The notes: generated by a model from the sequence alone, not told the origin. Counted from the first letter of the stretch, positions 1 through 6,602 are shown. The stretch is 12,367 bases of DNA from Planctomycetota bacterium (GCA_024274855.1 JAJSAJ010000419.1:1-12367), one strand, 5' to 3'. A program made the numbers and translations.

Positions 1-127
1 AGGCTGTAGGCAGTGGACTGTCGGGAACCATTGTATCGATACTTCCGCCTTACCCCTCAGTGCTCTCCGTGTCTCTATGGTTAATCCATTCTTGTAACCG
101 TTCACGGCGAGAGTGCGTGGAGCGCCA

Positions 128-232
128 GTTATCATTTATCATTTATCAGTTATCATTTATCATTTATCATTTATCAGTTATCAGTTATCAGTTATCAGTT
201 ATCATTTGTCATTTGTCAGTTGTCAGTTATCA
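128..232. repeat. tandem array of fifteen 7-bp units (consensus KTTRTCA)
   Basis: Fifteen heptads run without a break or phase slip. Each reads G or T, then TT, then A or G, then TCA: eleven are GTTATCA or TTTATCA and four carry GTCA endings or neighbouring variants (205-225). The variants TTTGTCA and GTTGTCA cluster at the right end, as expected if units spread by local slippage or unequal exchange. AT-rich intergenic heptads of this kind are known from several bacterial genomes, notably cyanobacteria. Function is unknown. It is not a CRISPR, because there are no spacers. Confidence 0.93.
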
Positions 233-290
233 GTGGAAAGAGGATGGCCCCGCTGCGCTGCCTCTCTCGGTGATGAATGACAAATGATAA
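199..290. repeat. 15-bp perfect inverted repeat joining the heptad array to two inverted units
   Basis: Positions 199-213 (TTATCATTTGTCATT) are exactly reverse-complementary to 276-290, with 62 nt between the arms. The right arm comprises two inverted heptads, TGACAAA (278-284) and TGATAAA (285-291). Transcribed RNA or extruded single-stranded DNA could fold here. The arm is AT-rich and followed by no T-run, so it is not a convincing terminator. Confidence 0.8.
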
Positions 291-388
291 ATCGGGCGTC
301 TGGGAAACCGGGAAAAACGCCGGTGCTAACGCGATCGCAGACGAAAACCCCGTGAACGACTACCCATTCTTTAAGACAGCGGTCACAT

Positions 389-1321
389 TCAATCGGCGTC
401 TCGGGACCTTCCTGCCTCGATCAGTTTGCCAGCGCCTTGTTGCCGAAGCGAATTGGCAGCGTTCTGACCGATGCCGACCGCATCCTCCGCTGGACCCTGG
501 GTTGAACTGGCAAGACGCGTGGTTCCATCGCAACTGAGAACAACGGCATCAAGTATCAGATTCTGGCCATCGATACGAGCCCACGCGCCGATTGGGGCGA
601 GGCATCCACCTTGAAGGCCGGCCAATAGTGCACGTTCGGCAATAACCGCGTGATACGTGTCCAGGTCGTTCAACAGACGGATGCATTGAGCAGTCGCCGA
701 GTCATCAGCGCGAATTTCAAGTCCCAAAGCACCTTGTCCCACGGCCGGTAACATTGTCTCGCACGAAAGCACCTCGGTAATCCGATGTTACAGGCCAAGA
801 CGTTGTAATCCCGCTTCGGCCAATATGATCGCATCGTACTGCCCCTCATCGAGCCGACGCAATCGAGTGTCGACATTGCCCCGGATGTCAAGGACCTGTA
901 AATCTGGCCGTTGAAACAGCAGTTGAGCTCGCCGCCGCATGCTTCCCGTACCAACACGTGCTCCGGCCGGCAGGTTCGCAAATGAATCGACCGCTCCCGA
1001 TACGAACACATCACGGCAACTCGCTCGCAATGGCACGGCCCCCAGCCTCAATCCCTCAACCGACTCGGTCGGCAAGTCTTTCAGGCTGTGCACGGCAAGA
1101 TCGATTCGGTGGTCCAACAATGCCAGCTGGATCTCCTTCGTGAAGAGACCCTGTCCACCGATCGCGCCGAGCGGCCCTTGACGTACATCGCCTTGGGTCG
1201 AGATCAATACCTGTTCGACCTCGATACCAGCCTCGGTAAGCCGTGCGGTTACCCAATCCGCTTGCCAGCGAGCCAACGCGCTGGCCCGCGTACCGAGTCG
1301 AATCTGATCGTGCGAACTCAT
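389..1321 (-). pseudogene. hemC: hydroxymethylbilane synthase (porphobilinogen deaminase), interrupted by one in-frame TAA
   Basis: HemC condenses four porphobilinogens into hydroxymethylbilane in cytoplasmic tetrapyrrole synthesis. Read through the stop, the frame has 310 codons, close to E. coli HemC (313 residues). Visible family features are LGTRASALA (9-17), HSLKDLP with catalytic Asp82, GTGSMRRRAQL (124-134), the LDIRGNVDTRL stretch (144-154), LPAVGQGALGLE (191-202), and GGC with the dipyrromethane-binding cysteine at codon 240. Codon 178 is TAA (788-790), sitting where E. coli has Glu in GLKRLGLESRI. The frame on both sides is unshifted and otherwise intact. The stop would give a 177-residue product lacking the cofactor domain; the remaining frame could start at GTG 772 or ATG 754. 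It lies 81 bp downstream of the DUF502 gene. Explanations are a recent nonsense mutation, a base error, or readthrough. Family identity is very secure; functional status is open. Confidence 0.92.
788..790 (-). other. in-frame TAA stop inside hemC
   Basis: The plus-strand bases tta at 788-790 read TAA on the coding strand, between the codons for GLQRLGL and HRITEVL. One base change from GAA, CAA or AAA would produce it. TAA is also the terminal stop of the permease gene, the DUF1080 gene and the POTRA gene in this window, so a general reassignment of TAA is unlikely. I see no recoding element, and TAA is not the codon used for selenocysteine (TGA) or pyrrolysine (TAG). Confidence 0.9.
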
Positions 1322-1402
1322 ACGTGATGTCCATTCTTATTAAGACAGCTTTTCAAGACTGGGCCGGACTAGACCGCCATGGGACTCCACGGTACTCCAT
1401 GG

Positions 1403-2590
1403 CTATTGTGTGTCGGGATCGTCACGCACCGATTCAGCGGCCGGCGGCCGCGTCGCCGTCAGCTTACCGTCTCCATTGTCCGAGGGGATTTCGGGCACAA
1501 TGTGCGAACTCTCGGAAGACGTTGATGCGGGACAATCCGCTGCCACCTCATTCTGAAGTCGGCGGGCAATAGCCGCTGAAATCTGAGTACTCACGTCATG
1601 CTGCTGCTGATGCACCGGTACGACCACGCCGCAACTAACAACAAACTGGATAGCTTGGTCGATCGTGATGTCCAAGTCAATCGTTTCACTCTTTCGAACC
1701 GTGATGGTGAACCCGGTTGCAGGCATCGGGGATGTTGGCATCAAGACGGACACAACCGGCTCATTGGCAGCGGCACGAATGTCTCGCATGCTCTCACCAG
1801 TCGCGAACCCGATCGACCAGATGCCCTCCCGCGGATACTGAACGGCCACGACGCGGGTAAATTCAATTTCACGTTCACTGAAGACGAAGTCGGTCACCTG
1901 CTTGACGGACGAATAGACGTTACGCACGACGGGCAGACGTTGGATGCCCGCTTCGAATGCTCCCCAGAACATACGTCCCACGCCGGCTGCCAGGAACTTT
2001 CCGAGCAAATACAACAGGCCGACAAACATGATCAGAAAGACAGGGATCACGCGCCAACGGGGTAGATACTTCACTCGAACGTACCGCTGGTACACGTCTT
2101 TGGCCATCGCACTCGGTAACACGAGCTGGCCCGGTTCTTCGGCAACCGCCTCGTAGACATAGTCCGGTACCCAACGCTGCCCAGCCACGGGGACATAGGT
2201 TACGCCATCGTACACGAACGAAACGACCCGCCACCCATGCATCGGCGCCTTAGTGACGATGCCCTGCACGCCCCCGGCCCCTTCAACGACCTGCTCCGTC
2301 GGTATGCGCTGATTGCGTTTGTCGACAACGCGAATGTTCTCGGCCACAACGTCCGAAGGAATGCCGTCCTTAACCCCGGATCGCATCGCACCAAACACCA
2401 TCACACGGGAGACCGTGTTTTCCATCGGCTGTAGCACGTAGCTGTCGATGGTGGTCCATGCCCAAATGAAGAGGACCAAGGTCAACAACGGAGGCATCAC
2501 GACACCAAGGCCGCGCAGTACCGCGCGGCGAAATGGGTGCTGCTTGACCCGTTCGCTGCCGGCCGGTAATTGTTCAGGCTTTTTTGGCAT
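1403..2590 (-). CDS. DUF502 family integral membrane protein with enlarged inter-helix loop
   Basis: From ATG 2590 the product has 395 residues. Membrane segments are predicted near 27-46 and 181-203. The stretch after the second helix is characteristic of DUF502 (PF04367): RLPVVRNVYSSVKQV (218-232), then FTRVVAVQYPREGIWSIGFAT (about 244-264), MPTSPMPATG and a late hydrophobic SCGVVVP. The family is widespread in bacteria and plants (LIKE-COV proteins); its biochemical role is unknown to me. The loop between the helices is about 135 residues and the C-terminus (about 340-395) is polar and probably disordered. Typical DUF502 proteins are near 200 residues. The open frame extends up to 2653, but codons above 2631 lie inside a dispersed intergenic repeat, which argues for ATG 2590 (MPKKPEQ) or ATG 2602. 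It lies between comF and hemC on the same strand, possibly co-transcribed with hemC (81 bp gap). Confidence 0.85.
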   Translation of the reverse strand: MPKKPEQLPAGSERVKQHPFRRAVLRGLGVVMPPLLTLVLFIWAWTTIDSYVLQPMENTVSRVMVFGAMRSGVKDGIPSDVVAENIRVVDKRNQRIPTEQVVEGAGGVQGIVTKAPMHGWRVVSFVYDGVTYVPVAGQRWVPDYVYEAVAEEPGQLVLPSAMAKDVYQRYVRVKYLPRWRVIPVFLIMFVGLLYLLGKFLAAGVGRMFWGAFEAGIQRLPVVRNVYSSVKQVTDFVFSEREIEFTRVVAVQYPREGIWSIGFATGESMRDIRAAANEPVVSVLMPTSPMPATGFTITVRKSETIDLDITIDQAIQFVVSCGVVVPVHQQQHDVSTQISAAIARRLQNEVAADCPASTSSESSHIVPEIPSDNGDGKLTATRPPAAESVRDDPDTQ

Positions 2591-2630
2591 GGTCTGTCTC
2601 ATCACAGGCGGCAGGGCCGCCAACCAACTC

Positions 2631-2675
2631 CGAGCTACCGCTCGGGCCCCCAATCGCCCACTCCCGCTGGTCGCT
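2631..2675. repeat. dispersed intergenic repeat, copy 1
   Basis: These 45 bp align without gaps to 6703-6747 with 37 identical positions by my count. The conserved core CGAGCTACCGCTCGG contains a small hairpin (CGAGC, loop TACC, GCTCG). The copy lies in the comF to DUF502 gap and runs into the upstream open extension of the DUF502 frame, which helps place that gene's start downstream. Confidence 0.75.
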
Positions 2676-2810
2676 GGAACTTTGTCCTAAACTCAATGAC
2701 TTTTGGGTTAGTGGTACAGCATTCGTTCGTCAGCGTCATATCGCAAAACGGAACACGAAACCTGCCGAACCCAGGACGGACAACCAGGCAGTGTCCCACC
2801 GTCCGAAAAC

Positions 2811-3683
2811 TCAGTGCCCAATACCGCGTGCGACAACGACCGCGGTTATCGATCGGGCACCGGCAGATTGCAAGGCACGGGCCGCTTCGCTCAACGTCGC
2901 ACCGGTCGTCATGATATCATCGACCAACAATACATCCGTTCCCGATAAATCGTACGCCGAGTTCGCCTGGAAGGCATTGCGGACATTGCGGAATCGATCC
3001 GATGGTGTCAATGTTCCCTGTTTCTCCGTCCGCCGACGACAGCCTAACAGGTGCGCTGCCAAGGGCAACTGCAGCTGCCGAGCGATGGCCGCACTCAACA
3101 CGCGACTCGTCTGAACACCTCGATGTAATCGGCGCGACCAGTGCATCGGGACCGGAACAACCTGCTTAACCGTCGGACTCCGGATGATGTCCCGAATTCG
3201 CTCGGCCAGCAACTGGCCCACCGCGTGCGTCAACGGCTCGAAAGTTGCCCGCTTCATACACAGTACGGCGTCGCGCCACACCCCCGTATAAGCACCCAAC
3301 GCCAATGCCTGGTTGAACGCATAACGCCGGTCGCAACACCTGGGACATTGGGTTGAATCCCCCCAGAATTGCGGCAACGGGCTCGCGCAACGCCGGCACA
3401 CGGGACAGTTCCAGGCCATCAAGTGGCTGCGGCATGCTGTGCATAGCCCTTTCGGTTCAGTATTCGACTGGGTGATCTCTTTCCCACAAAGGAAACAATA
3501 TGGCGGGAATAACAAAGCCAATGCGGATCGCCAACCGCTCCGGGCAACCGTCCGACTTCGCCCGGTCAACCGGCGCCCCGCCAAACGTATCCATTGTTGC
3601 GTCCGAGCTACAGACATACGACGACCTTTTTGTGTGCAGATTACCGCGGCGATCCCCGTGTACGGCTGCGTTCCGACCGCCAT
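2811..3683 (-). CDS. comF: ComF family protein: zinc-ribbon plus phosphoribosyltransferase domain
   Basis: The 290-residue product has the ComF architecture. A cysteine-rich N-terminal part follows the LLFPPYCFLCG landmark, with CxxC pairs at 63/66, 81/84, 93/96 and 113/116 (about 63-117), likely a double zinc ribbon. A type I PRTase fold follows, with PVPMHWSRRLHRGVQTS (about 177-193) and the PRPP-binding loop VLLVDDIMTTGAT at 241-253. ComF proteins are cytoplasmic and needed for DNA uptake in naturally competent bacteria, though many carriers are not known to be competent; the substrate is unsettled. Two starts are plausible. ATG 3683 has GAGGG at 3690-3694 six bases upstream. ATG 3617 (MSVARTQQ) has AAAGG at a usual distance and removes 22 residues with no family resemblance. 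GTG 3689 is also open. The gene is first in the minus-strand group and divergent from the permease. Confidence 0.88.
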   Translation of the reverse strand: MAVGTQPYTGIAAVICTQKGRRMSVARTQQWIRLAGRRLTGRSRTVARSGWRSALALLFPPYCFLCGKEITQSNTEPKGLCTACRSHLMAWNCPVCRRCASPLPQFWGDSTQCPRCCDRRYAFNQALALGAYTGVWRDAVLCMKRATFEPLTHAVGQLLAERIRDIIRSPTVKQVVPVPMHWSRRLHRGVQTSRVLSAAIARQLQLPLAAHLLGCRRRTEKQGTLTPSDRFRNVRNAFQANSAYDLSGTDVLLVDDIMTTGATLSEAARALQSAGARSITAVVVARGIGH

Positions 3684-3801
3684 CACCACCCCTCGCAGGA
3701 GTTAGTTACACAAGCCGTTGCTTGATTTGGCTCCGAATCGGGCACCTATACCGATCCAGGAGGCCACACACCTATCCAGCATTTTCACAGCTGGACGTAC
3801 G

Positions 3802-4086
3802 TTAGACAAGTCTATCGCCGGCCTTTCCGGATACGACCGAGCACAGTACTTGGCCCGAAAGCCACCCGAGCCACTCGGCTTCGGTTGCTTTCATCTTGAT
3901 GGGTTTAGCAAAGTTCCCTATCGTATCGACTTTCAGCACGGGACGGCCGACCTGTTGGGCACGGTGAATGACCACTCGCCCCCGAACGAACGGATCACAC
4001 CAATGGTACAGCAAGGTCGGGATCTGGACGATCGTCCAGATTCGTCGTGAAAGCGCGTGTTTGTCCGAACAAGCGAGCCTCATCAT
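3802..4086 (-). CDS. possible small hypothetical protein (94 aa), doubtful
   Basis: I do not recognise this frame. It starts ATG ATG at 4086 without a visible ribosome-binding site and ends TAA at 3802. The middle of the translation (VRGRVVIHRAQQVGRPVLKV) could form beta-strands and the codons are not obviously alien to this genome, which is why I mention it. Against it are its small size, an overlapping open frame on the other strand (3718-4050), and a perfect 20-bp palindrome inside it, which suggests regulatory DNA. Confidence 0.22.
   Translation of the reverse strand: MMRLACSDKHALSRRIWTIVQIPTLLYHWCDPFVRGRVVIHRAQQVGRPVLKVDTIGNFAKPIKMKATEAEWLGWLSGQVLCSVVSGKAGDRLV
4022..4041. promoter_or_regulatory. 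perfect 20-bp palindrome, candidate operator
   Basis: The half-site ATCTGGACGA is followed immediately by its exact reverse complement TCGTCCAGAT, with no spacer. It lies 108 bp before the permease start and about 340 bp before the comF start. Perfect two-fold symmetry of this length fits binding of a dimeric regulator. As RNA it would lack a proper loop, so a DNA-level role is more likely. The cognate protein is not in the window. Confidence 0.5.
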
Positions 4087-4149
4087 GGCTTTTGTAACAC
4101 GATTCAGCCAGCGGGCTCGGTGGGCCGAAGGTCAAATGAGAGCTAAGGG

Positions 4150-5286
4150 ATGACGCTTTTCGATCGATACTTGCTCCGCACCTACCTGCGAGTGTTACTG
4201 GTCAGTTTCTTGACTTTGACCGGGCTGTTCATCATCGTCGATTTGTTTGGCAACCTTGAAGAGTTCATGTCGTATGCCGAAAAGCAGAACGGCCTTGCAC
4301 CGATACTGTTGGAATACTACGGCCCACGCGTGTTTTCATTCTACGATCGCACAAGCGGACTGTTGGCATTGACTGCGGCAATATTCACAATCACGCTGTT
4401 ACATGGTCGTAACGAACTGACGGCAGTGATGGCGGCAGGAATCTCAAAACGCCGAATTGTACGGCCACTGATCCTTGCCACGATCGCCGTTTCGCTGCTG
4501 GCCGCCACGAATCGCGAGTGGGTTCTTCCGCGTGTGCGTGACCGCCTGAGTCGCAACGCGCAGGATTTGCTTGGTGAGTCAGCCAAACATCTGGACCCAC
4601 GTTATGATTATCAAACTAGAATTCTAATCGGTGGTCGTTCCACCATCACGGCCCGTCAAGAAATCGTACAACCCAGCTTCCGGCTTCCCGGCGTTTTGTC
4701 GCAGTTTGGACGGCAGATTGTAGCTGCAAAAGCCAACTATCAACCGCCCTCGAACGAACACCCCGGCGGCTATCTGGTGACTGGCATCAAGCAACCGGAG
4801 GACATTGCTCGAATTCCCTCCGCCGATCTCGACGGACAACCGGTCATTCTGACGTCTCATGATGTCGCTTGGCTGCACAAGAGACAGTGTTTTGTCGTGA
4901 GCAATGTTGCGTTCGAGTATCTGGCCGCCGGGCGATCGTGGAAACAGTATGGTTCGATGGTGGAACTGATCGGCGCTTTGCGTAATCCGAGTCTCGGTTT
5001 TGGTGCGGATACTCGAGTGGTCGTACATTCGCGTCTCGTGCGGCCCTTGCTGGATGTGACCCTTTTGCTGCTCGGTCTGCCGCTGGTGTTGGCGCGTCGA
5101 AACCGTAACATGTTCGTAGCTGGCGCAAAGTGTCTTGTGTTAGTAGCCGGCTTTTATGTCGTGATCCTGTTTTTTCAGGCATTGGGAAACAATAATTATC
5201 TGCTCAGCCCGTCGCTGGCCGCCTGGGGGCCGCTGCTGCTTCTTGGCCCCGTTGCCTATACGGCTGCCCAACGGAACTGGGAATAA
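4150..5286 (+). CDS. LptF/LptG family permease (YjgP/YjgQ), lipopolysaccharide export
   Basis: The 378-residue product matches the PF03739 family in length (E. coli LptF 366, LptG 360) and topology. Membrane segments are near 13-33, 67-86, 103-120, 299-315, 327-346 and 351-373, with a periplasmic beta-rich domain between the third and fourth. The N-terminus MTLFDRYLLRTYL and the ELTAVMAAGISKRRIVRPL stretch (89-107) are typical; the latter contacts the LptB ATPase. With LptB, a pair of these permeases extracts LPS from the inner membrane and passes it to LptC/LptA. I cannot tell LptF from LptG. A second permease, which usually sits next door, is absent here. An AAGGG precedes ATG 4150 almost directly, so the ribosome-binding site is poor. 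The gene ends TAA, 60 bp before the AMMECR1 gene. Confidence 0.9.
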   Translation: MTLFDRYLLRTYLRVLLVSFLTLTGLFIIVDLFGNLEEFMSYAEKQNGLAPILLEYYGPRVFSFYDRTSGLLALTAAIFTITLLHGRNELTAVMAAGISKRRIVRPLILATIAVSLLAATNREWVLPRVRDRLSRNAQDLLGESAKHLDPRYDYQTRILIGGRSTITARQEIVQPSFRLPGVLSQFGRQIVAAKANYQPPSNEHPGGYLVTGIKQPEDIARIPSADLDGQPVILTSHDVAWLHKRQCFVVSNVAFEYLAAGRSWKQYGSMVELIGALRNPSLGFGADTRVVVHSRLVRPLLDVTLLLLGLPLVLARRNRNMFVAGAKCLVLVAGFYVVILFFQALGNNNYLLSPSLAAWGPLLLLGPVAYTAAQRNWE

Positions 5287-5346
5287 ACGGCTCGCCAAGC
5301 CCTCGTACGATGTCGTTTTGATCAGCCACAAGCATCGAGTTGCCCT

Positions 5347-5967
5347 ATGTCAAATGCAAATTCAGATCGCCCGGGCCCCCTGTCGCTGACCTCCGATCAG
5401 GAGACTATGCTACATCGTGAAGCATCCCGTCTGGTCGCTTTGGCCGTGGCCGGCAGGCCAGCCGAATTCGAAGACGCATCGCTGGACGGCTTGGCCCAGG
5501 CTTTGGTTGTCGGCACGTTTGTGACATTGCGTAATAATGGCGATCTGCGCGGATGTATCGGAAATTTTGCATTTTCAACGCCGCTCGGTGACGCTCTGCG
5601 ACGCGCGGCGGTCAACGCGGCCACGCGAGATTCACGGTTCGAGCCGGTGAGCGTGGACGAACTTGCCGACCTGACGGTCGAAGTCTCGTTATTGCATTCA
5701 CGTCAGGTACTCGGCCCCACTGCCGAGGAGCGTCTAATAGGCACCGTCGTGGGACGTGACGGCTTGGACATCCAGGCGGAACGTCACGCTGGATTGCTGC
5801 TGCCGCAGGTTCCGACTGAACAAGGTTGGGATTCGGAACAGTTCTTGGAGGCCGTCTGCCGCAAGGCCGGTTTGCCAAGCGATGCATGGCGCGACCCCAC
5901 TGTCAACTTGTACAGGTTCCGCGGCACCTATTTCGGCGGGCCACTTGCAATGCCCTCCGACGGATAA
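5347..5967 (+). CDS. amrA: AMMECR1-domain protein (AmmeMemoRadiSam system protein A)
   Basis: The 206-residue product covers the whole AMMECR1 domain (PF01871). The signature LRGCIGNF is at about 68-75, preceded by GTFVTLRNNGDLRG and followed by AAVNAATRDSRFEPVSVDEL and LTVEVSLLH. The late GLLLPQVPTEQGWDSEQFLEAVCRKAGL segment is also typical. Such proteins commonly occur with a Memo-like protein and a radical SAM protein, the AmmeMemoRadiSam trio; neither partner is here. The biochemical role is not established and the protein is probably cytoplasmic, with no signal peptide. It lies 60 bp after the permease in the same direction, so the two may form one transcript. The chosen ATG has only a weak GAG upstream. 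Confidence 0.9.
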   Translation: MSNANSDRPGPLSLTSDQETMLHREASRLVALAVAGRPAEFEDASLDGLAQALVVGTFVTLRNNGDLRGCIGNFAFSTPLGDALRRAAVNAATRDSRFEPVSVDELADLTVEVSLLHSRQVLGPTAEERLIGTVVGRDGLDIQAERHAGLLLPQVPTEQGWDSEQFLEAVCRKAGLPSDAWRDPTVNLYRFRGTYFGGPLAMPSDG

Positions 5968-6188
5968 CACGACCCGCCCAAAACGCGTTCCCCATCCACC
6001 CATCTCTCCGCCTGACCCTGCCCCGGAGCAAGAAACGACTGCTCGGCTACAAACGCAGCAATGCGACCTATCCCGCGCAACGTGCCCCAAGAGATGGAGT
6101 GACCCGGCAGCGAACGCAATCCGGTCCAGCAGCAGGCAAGATTCCGGCTGCAGTTCCAAACCTCTTGTCGCGTCCTGGATTACGCCAT

Positions 6189-6209
6189 GTCCCGCTCGGC
6201 AAGCGGGAC
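6189..6209 (+). other. hairpin with perfect 8-bp stem
   Basis: GTCCCGCT (6189-6196) pairs exactly with AGCGGGAC (6202-6209) across a 5-nt loop. It is about 220 bp after the AMMECR1 stop. No T-run follows, so it is not an ordinary intrinsic terminator; it could block exonucleases at an RNA 3' end. Confidence 0.35.
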
Positions 6210-6243
6210 CTACCTGGACCACGTTACGATCAAGGCCGAGTGA

Positions 6244-6287
6244 CCCCGTCCGCACCCCGTCCGCACCCCGTCCGCACCCCGCCCGCC
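6244..6287. repeat. 11-bp tandem repeat, three exact copies plus one degenerate
   Basis: The unit CCCCGTCCGCA occurs at 6244-6254, 6255-6265 and 6266-6276, followed by the degenerate CCCCGCCCGCC at 6277-6287. It ends 27 bp before the -35 box of the tRNA promoter. Confidence 0.9.
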
Positions 6288-6314
6288 AACCGGCTCTTCG
6301 GTCAGATCGGCCCG

Positions 6315-6343
6315 TTGAGTATTCCGATCGGCCTTGCTACACT
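6315..6343 (+). promoter_or_regulatory. sigma70-like promoter of tRNA-Gly
   Basis: A -35 box TTGAGT (6315-6320) and a -10 box TACACT (6338-6343) are separated by 17 bp, each matching consensus at four of six positions. Initiation would fall near 6350, a few bases before the mature 5' end at 6357, which suits a short tRNA leader. Confidence 0.6.
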
Positions 6344-6356
6344 GAGCAGACCGAGC

Positions 6357-6427
6357 GCGGGTGTAGTTCAATGGTAGAACACAAGCTTCCCAAGCTTGAT
6401 ACGGGGGTTCGATTCCCCTCACCCGCT
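6357..6427 (+). tRNA. tRNA-Gly(CCC)
   Basis: The cloverleaf is complete. The acceptor stem GCGGGTG (6357-6363) pairs with CACCCGC (6420-6426), with discriminator T at 6427. The D-arm contains GTTCAATGGTAGAAC. The anticodon stem CAAGC (6382-6386) pairs with GCTTG (6394-6398) around loop TTCCCAA, giving anticodon CCC at 6389-6391, which reads GGG glycine codons. The T-arm is GGGG-TTCGATT-CCCC. The length is 71 nt and CCA is not encoded. Confidence 0.97.
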
Positions 6428-6431
6428 CTTG

Positions 6432-6471
6432 AAATCGGCCGTTGGCACGCGTTGTCAGCGGCCGATTTTTT
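6432..6471 (+). terminator. strong intrinsic terminator after tRNA-Gly
   Basis: AAATCGGCCG (6432-6441) is exactly complementary to CGGCCGATTT (6459-6468). The stem continues inward through one G-U pair to TGGCA (6443-6447) with TGTCA (6453-6457), leaving a 5-nt loop. A run of six T (6466-6471) closes it. It begins four bases after the tRNA 3' end. Confidence 0.9.
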
Positions 6472-6500
6472 GTGCGGCCAACCCCTTCAGTAATCGGTCA

Positions 6501-6602
6501 ATTTTCAGCCTTTCCTGGCCCGTATTGGAGATTTCCGCGACCTCGCCCCCCCTCCGTCACGCGAAAACCCAACACCCAGTTTAGGGGGGCATTTTCAGCC
6601 TT
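6501..6602. repeat. 12-bp direct repeat pair spaced 90 bp
   Basis: ATTTTCAGCCTT occurs exactly at 6501-6512 and 6591-6602. The second copy is preceded by TTTAGGGGGGC. Internal repeated motifs beside a G-run recall the multiple terminal binding sites of some transposon ends, but no transposase is nearby, so this is only a suggestion of an eroded element. Confidence 0.6.

Larger units (their letters stand above)
1..388. other. gene-free region beyond the hemC 3' end
   Basis: I see no convincing gene here. Its main content is the 7-bp tandem array at 128-232 and the inverted heptads at 278-291. A short open frame at 60-287 on the plus strand exists only because a 7-bp period avoids stops; its translation is a periodic low-complexity peptide. 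The uroporphyrinogen-III synthase gene (hemD) that often follows hemC is not visible in the part available. No clear terminator for the minus-strand genes was found. Confidence 0.6.
3684..4149. other. divergent intergenic region between comF and the LptF/G gene
   Basis: This 466-bp region must carry the promoters of two divergent genes. I could not identify a convincing -35/-10 pair. It contains the 20-bp palindrome at 4022-4041 and a doubtful minus-strand frame at 3802-4086. An overlapping plus-strand frame at 3718-4050 resembles no known protein. Confidence 0.5.
5968..6356. other. intergenic region between the AMMECR1 gene and tRNA-Gly
   Basis: Plus-strand frames here (for example within 5826-6377) translate to proline- and arginine-rich strings without family features and are not believed. 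The region holds an 8-bp hairpin at 6189-6209, the 11-bp tandem repeat at 6244-6287 and the tRNA promoter at 6315-6343. The first 200 bp show nothing I can name. Confidence 0.55.

Noticed and set aside
128..232. CRISPR-like repetition
   Set aside because: Units are 7 bp and directly contiguous with no spacers, and no cas gene is present.
60..287. 75-codon plus-strand frame across the heptad array
   Set aside because: The translation is a 7-residue periodic string produced by the repeat, with no ribosome site or family resemblance.
331..338. GCGATCGC, the octamer abundant in many cyanobacteria
   Set aside because: One occurrence beside cyanobacteria-like heptads is not evidence of origin; the protein content points to planctomycetes.
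788..790. Selenocysteine, pyrrolysine or reassigned-code reading of the hemC stop
   Set aside because: The codon is TAA, not TGA or TAG, and TAA ends several intact genes in the window.
5734..6493. Long overlapping open frames on both strands around the AMMECR1 3' end and the tRNA
   Set aside because: They run through the AMMECR1 gene and the tRNA in other frames and give low-complexity Pro/Arg/Cys-rich translations.
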